The notes beneath the pieces were generated by a model. That model had not been told where the DNA came from. It saw only the letters and a program-made list of their open reading frames with translations, and did not search any database. The position numbers and the translations under genes are program-made. Below are positions 34,480-45,069 of a stretch of DNA of 64,000 nt, in pieces. Origin of the DNA: Sarcomyxa edulis (lineage: Eukaryota; Basidiomycota; Agaricomycetes; Agaricales; Mycenaceae). How positions within the stretch are numbered: position 1 is the stretch's first letter; every line of letters starts with the position of its first letter. The stretch is taken from assembly GCA_009761415.1 (NCBI GenBank), contig QUOL01000014.1, positions 434,001-498,000 of the forward strand, written 5' to 3'.

Positions 34480-35012
34480 TACAGTGCCTGCCATGACCTT
34501 ACCACCACCCATTTTGGGACATACCTACTCTGTAATTTTTGCTCAAAATTTTTTCTAGGAAGGAAACCAGGTAAAAGAATGCGATTGGCATCTTCAACGG
34601 AAATTTTCCCACGGTCGGTCATTTTTTCGGGGCAAATCCAAAAAATAAAAATATTATCCTCCCTTTGAGACAATGTGGAAGGATCCGGAGCAGTGTAAGG
34701 CTCCACTGGGCTATGTTCTTGACAAAATTCGAAATTTTTGCCCGAGCGGAGCGCCGGATGTGGCTGAGAGCGTGACATTACTTGGCGGATGTGACGCGTG
34801 ACGTCACACAATCGGTCATTTTTTTCGAGGTCAAAAACACGAAATTGAAGCTACGCCTTAGCCCTTCACAAGGTAGCATCCTGCATCTAAAAGGAGACGA
34901 TTCGCATACTTTTTATGAAATTTTGGGGAAAAATAAAAAGGCAGAAAGAGTTCCAAAATTTCCGCGACTCACCACCAAATCGGGTAGTCGCGAGGTCGTG
35001 ATAGGCACTGTA
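34480..35012. mobile_element. Degenerate inverted-repeat element (MITE-like relic)
   Basis: TACAGTGCCTGCCATGACCT at 34480-34499, and the sequence after it up to about 34520, recurs as a diverged reverse complement ending at 35012 (TACAGTGCCTATCACGACCT read on the minus strand). Similarity runs for about 40 bp. Between them, GGTCATTTTTTCGGGG (34616) and GGTCATTTTTTTCGAGG (34815) form a direct repeat. There is no coding capacity. The decay suggests an old insertion within the shared promoter. Confidence 0.5.
34799..34806. promoter_or_regulatory. TGACGTCA palindrome (bZIP/CRE-type site)
   Basis: A perfect 8-bp palindrome bound by ATF/CREB-type bZIP factors in fungi and animals. It lies about 390 bp from the reductase ATG and 630 bp from the GMC 3 ATG, so it could serve both. 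By chance such a site is expected about once per 65 kb. Confidence 0.4.
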
Positions 35013-35380
35013 CGCACTGTGAGCAGAAGCACTGGCAGGAGGCCCGAGGTAATTTTTGAAAATAGAATCGGCTCGATCGGCTCGATCTGAGTCGGCCACC
35101 TCGGAAGTAGTTGCATTTTGAACATGAACTTCTGCGTTCATCGAGGAACGATGTAAACCTCTTCAGCTTCTCCTTCTTTCACTTTCTGATCCTTCCATCT
35201 GATATATAGGTCTAAATGTAATATCCATGGATGCTATCAGTTCCCAAAGCCCAATTTGAGACGGACTTCAAATCGGTACCACACCACAAGGTGCGTCGGT
35301 GGGAGTCCGTCTCATCTTCTGAGTATCCTTGTCACGTCAGGTCCCGAAGTATCAGAATGAGCAACTGTCATGCCGCTTGA

Positions 35381-35387
35381 TATAAAT
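35381..35387 (+). promoter_or_regulatory. TATA box of GMC 3
   Basis: TATAAAT lies 57 bp upstream of the ATG at 35438, a good core-promoter distance. Confidence 0.55.
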
Positions 35388-35437
35388 CGCTGGGTTAATT
35401 TTACGTGGATTACACTCTGCTCCGAAAAATATTCATC

Positions 35438-38172
35438 ATGGTTGATATTTTGCAAGTGGCAATTTTTCTTACAGTTCTCTACTGTCAAGGGGTCATTTCT
35501 CTGGAAGTTGACCACTTGACATTCTCTCAAACGAACTTCGACTACATTGTAGTTGGAGGAGGTACTGCTGGCTTGGCCTTGGCTTCGCGGTTCGTAAGAT
35601 TCTTTTCTAAAATTTAGCTCTTGGCCTGATCAAACAGTCGAATCCAGATTGTCCGACAACCCTGTTCTATGTGTTGGAGTAATCGAGGCCGGGATACATA
35701 GATCTGACAACAAAATTCTCGTCCCAGGTAGGATGCATACTTCGGTAGTCCTGGAACACTCGCTAATATCTCAAGTAGGCATGATAGGAAGCACCTTGGG
35801 AGGTTTGTGGGCGTGTGTTTTTCCTGTACAAGACTTGTCACTTATTTTGTAGATCCCGATTATGATTGGCTTTTCTTCACTGAACCTCAGTCACGTCTTG
35901 GTGACCGTACTATTGAACTTGGACGAGGTAAAGTATTGGGTGGAACTAGTGCCTTGAACTTTATGGCACATACTAGGTTGGTAAATAATATCCACTGAGC
36001 CAATGTGAACCCATCTGACGAGCATTCAGAGCGTCTAAAACCGAGTACAACGGTATGTGTCTACATGCTATCTAACCCTTAAGAGTCATGCTGAAAGTCT
36101 ACTCGGGATGTTAAGGTTGGGAGACCCTAGGAAACCCTTCTTGGAATTTCAATTCCCTTCAAAGTTTCATCAAACGGTCTGAGCGCTGGACTCCCCCGGA
36201 ACCTGTCCCAGAGCGAGAATTTCACGCCAACGACGACTCGGGGAATCACGGGGTTATGGGGTTCATACACACAACTTCTTATACCTTTTATACTGACGTC
36301 GTGGTCCCGTTCTTCCGGACGCTAAACTCTTTGGGTATCAAAACCAATGAAGCTGCGGTACGTAAACCGAGTTTTGTCAAGACGAAGCACTATGTTAACG
36401 CTGCGCTCGCAGAACGGCGGTAATACGTTGGGCGCTTGGACTATCACGGGGGTAGTCGACGCTCAGAACCGATCGCGGAGCTATAGTACCACCGTCAGCC
36501 TTTCGATCTTGCTCTCGAACCAATTTCATAACCATGCTATGTATAGGCATATTATGAACCACGAGAGACTCGCCCGAATCTCCTGTTGGTGACGGCATGT
36601 CAGGCTACGCGAATTCGTACTGCAGTTGACCCGATCGATCCGCGTTTGTTCCGTGCTGTTGGGGTAGAGTATCAGACTGCCACCGGCGTTCAGTACACGG
36701 CAGTAGCGAAAAACGAAGTCATTCTTTCAGCAGGTAAGCCCTAGTATTTGAGTATCGTACGGGATCTCATCCTGAGTCATCTGTAGGGGCTGTCGGGACG
36801 CCACAACTTCTTGAGCTTTCCGGTTCGTCGGAGAACACTTTTAACGTGTATCACCACACTCAATTGTCCCAAATATGCAGGGATAGGCAATCGCACTCTC
36901 ATAGAAAGTCTGGGCATCCAGTCGATCGTTGATTTACCTGGTGTCGGAGAGAACTTGCAGGTAATCGAACTTTCGTTGAAAGCATAGCTATACTTGTTAA
37001 CGTTCTTGCATAGGATCACCCAGGGATAGTGGCCACCTTTAGAACTCTCGATAATCTAACGACCTTGGATGAATTAGACAATGCTGCGTTCTCTGCCGCT
37101 GAGTTTTCCCAGTACGAACAGAACCGAACCGGCATGTTCAGCTCCACGACTTCCACCATTGCTCTGCTACGCCTTGACCAGTTCATCGAGCCTCAACGCT
37201 TGCAGAAGATGAAAGATGAACTGGATCGCGCACTTGAAGGTACCACGAGCCATACAGCTGCCTTGCAACGGTCTTGGATCGACGACGAAACCGTCCCGCA
37301 GTTGGAGATCATCCTCTTCCCTCGTATGTCTCTTCCCTATCCATTTCTTTCCTTCTCAGTCTCTCAACAAGTATCAGAGTTATCTAGTCCCATCTTCGAG
37401 GCCATTCCGGGCGAAAAATATTACAGCCTTTCTTTCTTGTTCGAGCACACGTGGTCGCGAGGAAAAGTTTAAAGTTCGAATTTCTGTAATCTGTCCGTAT
37501 TTCTGATGCAGTATCATCTAGGTACATATTAACTCATCCGAGGGTACAGCAGCGCCTCAGATCGATACTCAGTACCTGCAGGCACTGGGCAATTTTGGTT
37601 AGTAATGCAGTGGCTTTTGTGCGGTTTTCGGGTGAATCGAATCATATAGATGAACACTTCTTCGTGGAGGCTCTGAAGTATGGCCAAAAGCTTGTAGGAA
37701 CTGATCCCCTCCAGAATATCACGCTACAGGTCCTGGATCCACCGCTTTCCTCGACAGACCAGAGTCTTCGCACATATATCCGAGACAGGCTCACCACGAA
37801 TTATCATCTAATCGGTAAGTCGACACCTTATATTTGACCTTTTCGTGAAATACTAAATACTCTATTTTTCAGGTACTGCCGCAATGCTTCCTAGAGAGGC
37901 AGGAGGAGTGGTCGATTCGACGCTCAAGGTTTACGGGCTCTCTAATCTTCGAATAGTGGATGCTAGCATTTTCCCTTTGGTTAGTCTCGTAAGATCCTCG
38001 GAGGTATTCTCATTGTCTGACTTTGCATACAGCACATAGCATCGCATCCAACGGCGACTCTGTATGGGTAAGAAACTCGGATGCTACGTGTCCTCGCTTT
38101 CTTTGCTGACCTAGTCTTTTGACACAAATTAGGATGGTTGAGAAGATCCTTGATATTATCACCGCGGCATGA
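35438..38172 (+). CDS. GMC oxidoreductase 3, secreted (aryl-alcohol-oxidase-like)
   Basis: The signal peptide MVDILQVAIFLTVLYCQGVI precedes FDYIVVGGGTAGLALASRF. Other motifs are ELGRGKVLGGTSALNFMAHT (GMC signature 1), SAGAVGTPQLLELSG (signature 2), VGENLQDHPGIVATFRTLDN, NRTGMFSSTTSTIALLRLDQ, and LQRSWIDDETVPQLEIILFP. The catalytic His region is TTNYHLIGTAAMLPREAGGV, and the second His is in HIASHPTATLYG. It ends VEKILDIITAA. The segment near 36480-36600 needs an intron from about 36496 to 36546 to continue into YYEPRETRPNLLLVTA. All expected motifs are present, so the gene looks functional. Motif spacing, order and many intron positions match GMC 2, which marks the pair as a local duplication that now flanks the P450 and the reductase. 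Confidence 0.9.
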
Positions 38173-38809
38173 TTCCGCCACTTGGGCTGCTCGAAGGCTA
38201 CCTCCCCATCAGCCTACATCAGCCTGTCGTCCGTTCTCACAATACTATTCTTTCCTGTCACTCAAAACTGCTGCCTACATGGACTTGGTTGAGATGGGTG
38301 CACACCCTCGCCGAAGTTGGGCCATTACCAAGCCGTCAGTTCAACCTCCTACGGAACGCGAACAATAAGAAACTAGTCACGGATACATCAGCGCTATACT
38401 GACAGTACTGTGAGCAAGGTCCTGACCAGTAGTCAAGGTCAAATTCGTCCTTGGGCCAGCTTGAAAGTATGCCACTGAATTGCCACTGAACAACCACTGA
38501 ACCCAAATGATTCCGTAACTGGTTTGGAGCGTGATGTTACATTGTGACGCTAGCCTCTGCCTCCTCCTCCCAAGGCAGCACAAAATTCCTTATATGTTTT
38601 GAGCTCACGGTATGTATTATCTAGCTGAAAACTAACAGTCCATCTCTGCAGAATGCCCTCAAAAATTCTGGAATGACACAAAATAAGTAACCATCCTAAT
38701 TTAGACTCGGCTCGATCGGAACTGGCTCAGTGCGAAATTCGAAATTGATCTGCTCGCTGTTTCACGCAACGACCACACTCGTTTATCTTCCAACTCACCG
38801 TGCTGCTCG
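38173..38809. other. Intergenic region, GMC 3 to GT61
   Basis: This 637-bp stretch is between two plus-strand genes. Three near copies of an 11-mer (GCCACTGAATT, GCCACTGAACA, ACCACTGAACC) lie at about 38471-38503. Otherwise nothing is recognised; the right part should be the GT61 promoter. Confidence 0.45.
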
Positions 38810-40501
38810 ATGTCTCTGGCACCGCCCACACGACGCGAAGTCGTCCTCGTCCTCTTCCTTTTCGTTGCACTTTTATTCCTATCAAAAGTCCATTTCGACT
38901 CGCGTTCACGCCTAATCTCTCTCTCCAGTCCTTCAACCGATTTTGCAAACACTATCCTGACACAGAACGCTACCTCGAGGAACTACGACTCGCGGCTATC
39001 CTGGGGTAGCGCACATGTTCCAGAGACTAAAATTGTCGCACATGTCCCAGGCAAGTCTTCTTCGATTCCGTTCCTTCCATTACTCATATGAGTTGTCACT
39101 AGGATGGACCATCATTGATAAAATGTACATTTTGAATGGAACTATCTTTATTGTAACAGATGAACCCGAAGCAGTTCCCGATATCTCCAAAATGATTTCG
39201 AAAGCTCATCGCATCGAGAATGGCATAGAGGCGGAGACTGCCAGACTGCCTGGAGACAACGAGATGCGCATTATTAGTACAAAAGAAGCTAGGCAGCTTT
39301 TTGGTACAGGAGCAGGAATTATCGACGGGGTCACAGTGAGTGTCTCAAGATTACTGCTCTTCGAAGCTGCGACTTGAACGTTCCTTCATAGTTCTTGGTC
39401 AACGATCCTCCTCAATTGTAAGTTCGACCTGTCAGTCACTCTATCGGTTCGTTGACGCGTCTCGCAGTATCACACATTACTACCATTGGTCTGCTGAACT
39501 CTGGTTTGGTTTCTGGAGAACGTATTCATCCTTGGACCCATCTATACCCCCCTCAGGCAACACCACGCTCCCACCCCCTCGCCGACTCATGTTCTCCCAC
39601 CTCCCCGCAGACCACTGGCGAGACTACGCGTCCATGAATCAATGGGTCGTACGCACCTCCTTCCCCTCCCTCACCTTGGAATTCTCCGACGACTGGATCG
39701 ACCGCTCTGACATGGCCCGTCCCTTTGTCTTTGAACGCGTCGTCCTCGCTGATCGATCCGCTGCGATGCTAGGATATAACTACCTCCGCACGCAACGTAC
39801 AGCTGCCGAACCATTCGCTCTGCCTGGTAGCGTAAACTGGTGGATGACCATCCGTAACAACGTCATACGCTTCACTGGACTCCAGGGTGATGTCGGGGAA
39901 GGGACTACGGCTACACCGGTCATCACGTATATCTCGAGACAGGGATGGGGGAGAAGGATGTTGATACAAGAGGATCATGAGAGACTGGTTCGCGAGCTCG
40001 AGAATTTGAGAGACACTTATGGGTACGAGGTTAATGTGGTTAGCATGGACAAACTCTCGAGGACGGAACAGTTGCAGTTGGCGGCAAGAACCACTGTACG
40101 TGATTTCTTTTTTATATCGGGTGCATGCTAACCCGTTCTGGTGCCATAGATTATGATGGGTGTCCACGGAAACGGACTGACATCCCTTATATGGATGAAA
40201 CCCTCCCCTCGATCCACCGTCATGGAATTCTTCTTTCCGGGCGGGTTTGCTCATGATTACGAGTATACGACGAGAGCATTGGGTATGGTACATTATGGAT
40301 TCTGGGGATCCGAGTACGTATAAATGTTCTCATGTTCCTTGCTCAAGCTCATTTCCCTTCAACAGCTCCTTCACGTCTCCGCAAGTCCCTCAAACACAAT
40401 ACCCCGAAGGATTCCAAGGGAACGCTATCCCGATCGACGGCGCTGCTGTGGCGCGGTTGTGTCACGAGAGATTGACGTTGGCCGTTGAGATGGACGACTA
40501 A
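38810..40501 (+). CDS. GT61-family glycosyltransferase (DUF563), type II membrane protein
   Basis: The start MSLAPPTRREVVLVLFLFVA carries an N-terminal signal anchor (about residues 11-26), followed by a luminal stem with NAT. After the first intron comes WTIIDKMYILNGTIFIVTDE. Then FITHYYHWSAELWFGFWRTY, FERVVLADRSAAMLGYN, TYISRQGWGRRMLIQEDHER and the C-terminal core IMMGVHGNGLTSLIWMKPSP then STVMEFFFPGGFAHDYEYTT. This pattern (GVHGAGLTN-like, MEFFP) is the DUF563/GT61 domain of Golgi glycosyltransferases such as xylosyl- and O-GlcNAc-transferases. The first intron, 39051-39102, has a GC donor (GCAAGT); the relic at 25 kb has GTAAGT at the same place. Five introns in all. It could glycosylate proteins or polysaccharide in the Golgi; a role in the cluster's product is not established. 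Confidence 0.83.
39051..39102 (+). other. GC-AG intron of the GT61 gene
   Basis: The donor CCCAG|GCAAGT and acceptor CACTAG|GATGG join to read VPGWTIIDKM. The GT four bases downstream shifts the frame to an early stop. The homologous relic keeps GTAAGT here. Confidence 0.82.
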
Positions 40502-40780
40502 TAGAGTACGTCGGCCAGTGGAGGAGCAAGTATATATAGCAGACCGCCAGAGGGGTCCGCTTGCTTGCATGGACCAAGTCCGTTTAATTACTTAGATTCC
40601 AAGGCCAGCTTGTAATTTCGCAATCATGTATACCTATCATCTATTCCGTGCATATAATCAATAGATTTCTTAATTGGATTTTGAGTTCTTTGCTCAGTAC
40701 CGAGGTATCTTGCCTCTAGGATTCGGTTGCTTTATATCGTATATGAAGTCAAAATGAATCGCATCGAGGGAGGGAAACGC

Positions 40781-42657
40781 TTAAATTGGAACCGCAACGA
40801 TAGGCTCGAAGAAGTTGTTCGGAGGGTCAGCACGACGCGCTTTGATGACGGACCAACCAGTCTCCTGCAGCAGTCGAGACAGATGCGGGAATGTGCGCTC
40901 TTGAGAATTATGGTACACCATCATCTGCCACAATGTGAGATTGAGTCAAACAGCAAACATAAGTGGCATGCAAACGAACCATCATATCGGTCATGTAGCC
41001 AAGTTCATTGGCAGCTCCGAAGTTAGCAAGGAGGGGTGGTGGTGCATCACGATTTGTACCAGAGAGGATACCGCCCTTTTCGTCCATGCTCGGATCATGA
41101 CAGGCATAAGACATGATATTATCGATGATAACAAGCTGAGTACTCTCGAGCGCTGCTTTACGGAGTTCGCTGAGGATGGTGATCACGTAGGGGTCTGACC
41201 AGTCGTGCAAGATTTGTTTCAGCAGAAAGACAGAAGCACCTTTCAAGGGCTGCGGTTTCAAGAAGTCGTGGCCTTGCAATTTGACTCGACCAGAGTGTAA
41301 TGCTTCTGGGTATTCCGTGCTCCACAGCTACGTGCAACATCAGGTTATGCGCTGCCTGATGTGTATTTCAGAACAAATCGAACTCGCCTTCTTGCCGACC
41401 TCTACGACCTCAGGACTGTCTTGAACGACGATATCAATCTGTGGGTGGGCTTTTGCGACCAATAGAGCAGATGCTCCGGTCCCGCCACCCACGTCGACTA
41501 CAAGCGCACCCTTGGGCAAGGCTCCCCAGTTGAATCCTGTCACGAATAGCGATCAATCTCCCATCGGTCCAATTGTTGTGCTTCTAGTGCAGCCTACCAT
41601 TCAATAGTATCTCTGGCGGTTGCATCTTACCTATGCCATGCATGGCAATCGCAAACCGTCGTCGACGATAACTCTGTTCGGGTTCATCGTACCATGTCCA
41701 GAGAGGAACATCGATTTTAAATGCTCGATTGACTGGAGCACGGCTAGGATCGTCAGAATTGGCGGTGAGCGGATCTCTCAAGTTTTCCAAGAGGAAAGCA
41801 GAAGCCTTGGATCCGTCGACTAGGCTGAGAAAGATGTGACGGTAAAGATCAAATACAATACGACGTGAGAAATATAGAATTCCACGAACGCATGCTCGAC
41901 CAATGCGGGAAATCCTAAAGTATCATCGTGTTTGCTCTCTGGGCTGAAGGGCATTATCAGTCGAGCTTCAATGGTCTCAATGGAAGTGCTTACTCGGCCT
42001 GAATGTCTTCGACCGACTTCCCGGTGTCTAGGGCTCTTGAGAGTAATGTATTCCCAAACACGTCTGGCGTGATTTCCTTGTAGACGTGATGGTTCGCTAG
42101 AACACGAAGGATGCGAGCTGTGATAGCTCTGATTAGTTTGGGGCTATTCAGCATGAATGATGCCTTACCGAGTTTCATGCTATTGATGTTGGTCTTTGCA
42201 GCAATCTTATCGGCATGCAGTCCCTCCAACCGATGATGAGCATTGAGTTCGCATGGTTGAGCAATGACAGAATACCTCAGGACCCGCCTCGCGCAGGATC
42301 TCGGTAACGTTACATTCCAAACAAACACGCAGGGCAGCAGCCTTGAGGTGCTATACAACAAAATATCAGTACGGTAGCTCACGAGCAATTGAGAACAAGT
42401 AAAATGTCACGAACACCTCCCATGAGATTTATAATGGATTGCTGAGGAGGCAACAAGATAGCGACGAGCTGGAGAGCAGCAGCGCTGATGATATTGGCTG
42501 CTTCAGCTGCACTCGGATTTCGACGAAACGCGCCCGAGGTAGGAGACAATTCATCGTCTAGATGAGGGAGTGGTAAGTGAGCGTCAGCACATGTGCGCAC
42601 GAGTGTGGAGGCTGAGGTGGAGATGAGTTCGCAAAGCTGGACAATAGAGGAAGCCAT
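40781..42657 (-). CDS. SAM-dependent O-methyltransferase, COMT type
   Basis: The enzyme transfers a methyl group from SAM to a hydroxyl, typically phenolic. The start MASSIVQLCELISTSASTLV leads into the helical dimerisation region (GLHADKIAAKTNINSMKL, ARILRVLANHHVYKEITPDV). The SAM-binding motif is LVVDVGGGTGASALLVAKAH. LQGHDFLKPQPLKGASVFLL follows, and the catalytic His is in KQILHDWSDPYVITILSEL. RLLQETGWSVIKARRADPPN lies near the end (EPIVAVPI). The domain order and motifs are those of plant COMT-like fungal O-methyltransferases such as the sterigmatocystin-pathway enzymes. About nine introns. It is convergent with the GT61 gene and forms the right border of the metabolite-type group. Confidence 0.9.
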
Positions 42658-42907
42658 GGGCGCTGGCGTATAGGAATAGCAATAGCAATACGAACCCAAG
42701 CTGATCTGCTACCTGTTATGTATTTAATCCCATCATGATTGAATCTGAATCAAGGATGATATGATCGTTGAGCCTTGATAACGATGCAGGTATCCACAGA
42801 CCATGGAAGCATCAACTAGAATCTGTGTTCCTATAAGATAAATCGATAAAATAAGCAATCGTATACAAAGTTTCGTAACTGTCATTAAGTCGTAAAGCTC
42901 GCAAACA

Positions 42908-44809
42908 TCAGATTGAACCAGCCTTGTCTCCCACATCTTTCCAAAATGCATCCCATCTCGGTCCTTTATCACTATTCGGGGCACGAGATTCACTGACATT
43001 GGCACTTGTGAGAGGTAGCCCCGATTTGGCTCCAAATGCATCCTTCTGTGCAACGGCTATCCGATCCAAGGCTTTGATCAACGAAGGCGTAGCAGGTACA
43101 GCTGCCATCCCTTGTGAAAGCGGCGGAAGTTCATTTGAACCCACAGCGGTTGGAGAAGACGACCTGTTGCTTGTGCGTAGGGATTGATGTCTTTGCAAGA
43201 ACCCCGGGGTCCAGTCTTCACCCCGATGACCATCCTTCTTGTTCTCGAGCCTGAGCCTAGCATCCGTCAAGTCGTCCTCGAAGTCTGAATACTCGGGTAT
43301 CGCCTCAACTCCCACCTGACCCCGGATCTTCTCCTTCTCCTTGTCATAGTCCTCGTAGTCATTCAAGGTGGTACTCGAGCTCATGGTCGTGGATCGTTTT
43401 TGCGACAACCAAGGTCTCGCTACCACCGCCTCCTCTTCCTCACTGGAACTATCATCCTCACCAAACGGCTTGAACTTCACCGGATCCCTCCCCCTCGGTC
43501 TCCCACGGAACCGTTTGCCTTTGCCCTTCTTCTTGAGGCATCCAGGTGACATTTGGAAAACGTCATCCTCGACCTTGGGGGTACTGCTGCTTTTCGATTT
43601 GTGGAGCTTGTACGGCGAGGATGATGGGGATGTGGGCAGTGGTGATTTATGGTCCAGATCAGGGGACTCCGGGAATATAACATCACCCCCACCTCCGGTC
43701 TCATGTCTCGAGAAGAGACGATCCCAGACTGAGGTGAATGGCCTAAATGTGCCTGCTCGATCTCCATTATTCGGAAGTTTGGACGCGTAGTTGGCGAGAT
43801 AGTGGTCCCATTTCTGTTGAGAATATATTCAATCAATCAAAGAGTCATCTATGAGGGAGTCTGGACAACGATGCTATACCTGATCTGGACACTCCCCAAA
43901 TCGCCTGTTCAAGAACCAGTCGCATACGATACCGAGGACAAGGAAGAGACAGAACCCAGTACTCAGACCTTTCTCAGCTGATGTTCCCCATTGTTCATTG
44001 GTGTTAGTGCTATCTACTAACCACAGACGTTCCCAGACATTAGCCCACGCGAGGATGGGCTTCTTTGACAGCAGAGCGATGGAGATGATGAGACCAAACG
44101 ACCCAGTAGTAGATGAAGCGAAGCGGAGGGACGCGTGTTGGACCTTGGGGAATGGGAGGAGTGTCAACAGGGTCAGCAGGGGGGTAGTTATCGAGATCAA
44201 AACGATGCGGGTGAGTAGAGCAGGGTGTATTATGACAGCGAGTGCGAGGGAGATCAGAGCTCTAAAGCGGCCAATTGATCATTCCTATTCTGTTTGCTAA
44301 ACATGATTGGATGTATACGTACCCTCCAGATATACCAGAGAGAGCTAAAGCACAATACCTCCATCTTCCTGCGAGAATTGTGGTGGCGATACATGATAGC
44401 AGCCAGATTGCTAGGAATGATTTGGAGGATAGAGGCGCAGAAGTAGATGTGGCTGGTATCAGAAGAGATAGGAACGTTGCAAAGTGAACTTGGGGATCGA
44501 GACTGTCAATTGGAGATATGTGAATTGATGGGGAAAGCAAGACGTACGACCAAATGCGTATCCGATAGAAAGACCACCGACACCACCCTCGAGCAGAAAA
44601 GTCAGTTTCTTGGATTTCTGTTTGCTGAAAGCTCCTGGAGCAGGTAGGGCATCATAACTCGGGGGAAAAGAACGAGTGCGGTCGAGAGTGAGGAATGCAC
44701 CAGCAAAGGTGAGCAAGAGAGAAACAAAAAGAAGAGGTAGAGAATATACGAGGGTATATGGAGTAGATGGGAGAAGTGTCGTTAAAGTGGATGTGTCGTT
44801 GATGGTCAT
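42908..44809 (-). CDS. Polytopic membrane protein with long disordered tail (DUF4203-like)
   Basis: The N-terminal half has about seven hydrophobic segments: YTLVYSLPLLFVSLLLTFAG, FLLEGGVGGLSIGYAFG, FATFLSLLIPATS, FLAIWLLSCIATTILAG, FGLIISIALLSKKPILAWAN and LSTGFCLFLVLGIVCDWFLN. The Gly-rich helices and layout resemble the DUF4203 (TM7SF3/TMEM198-like) family, but this is tentative. The C-terminal half is hydrophilic, with MSPGCLKKKGKGKRFRGRPR, an acidic Ser/Glu block (DDSSSEEEEAV), many Ser/Pro motifs, and a final conserved-looking WDAFWKDVGDKAGSI. It probably has a cytosolic tail open to phosphorylation. About four introns. The function is unknown, and it does not look like part of the metabolite cluster. 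Confidence 0.72.
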
Positions 44810-45069
44810 GATGAGGAGGCGAGCTCGGGGAGGTCGTCGAGGTCGTCGTCGCTAACGATGAGCTCGAGTCTCGACGATCACGCGATTTGGGTATTTAGTA
44901 GGCTGGTCGATGGCAAACAACTCATTTAGCTTCCGTCCATTCACGCGACACGCGTGTCAATTTCAAATTCAAGTCAACTGGTGGCGTCCTTTATATACAC
45001 AATTCCAGTTCCAGTGCCAATTACAGTGACGGTTCCATCGTACGTGTTCTATCCTCTTCGGCCAACCCT

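Larger units (their letters stand above)
34406..35437. other. Shared divergent promoter, reductase / GMC 3
   Basis: About 1 kb lies between divergent starts. It contains an imperfect inverted-repeat relic (34480-35012), a TGACGTCA site (34799-34806), a 10-bp inverted repeat (GAGACGGACT at 35258-35267, AGTCCGTCTC at 35304-35313) and a TATA box at 35381. No coding signal is seen. Confidence 0.5.

Noticed and set aside
34227..34811. A 194-codon minus-strand frame over the reductase start
   Set aside because: It overlaps the reductase's first exon in another frame and extends into the inverted-repeat relic; no family motif.
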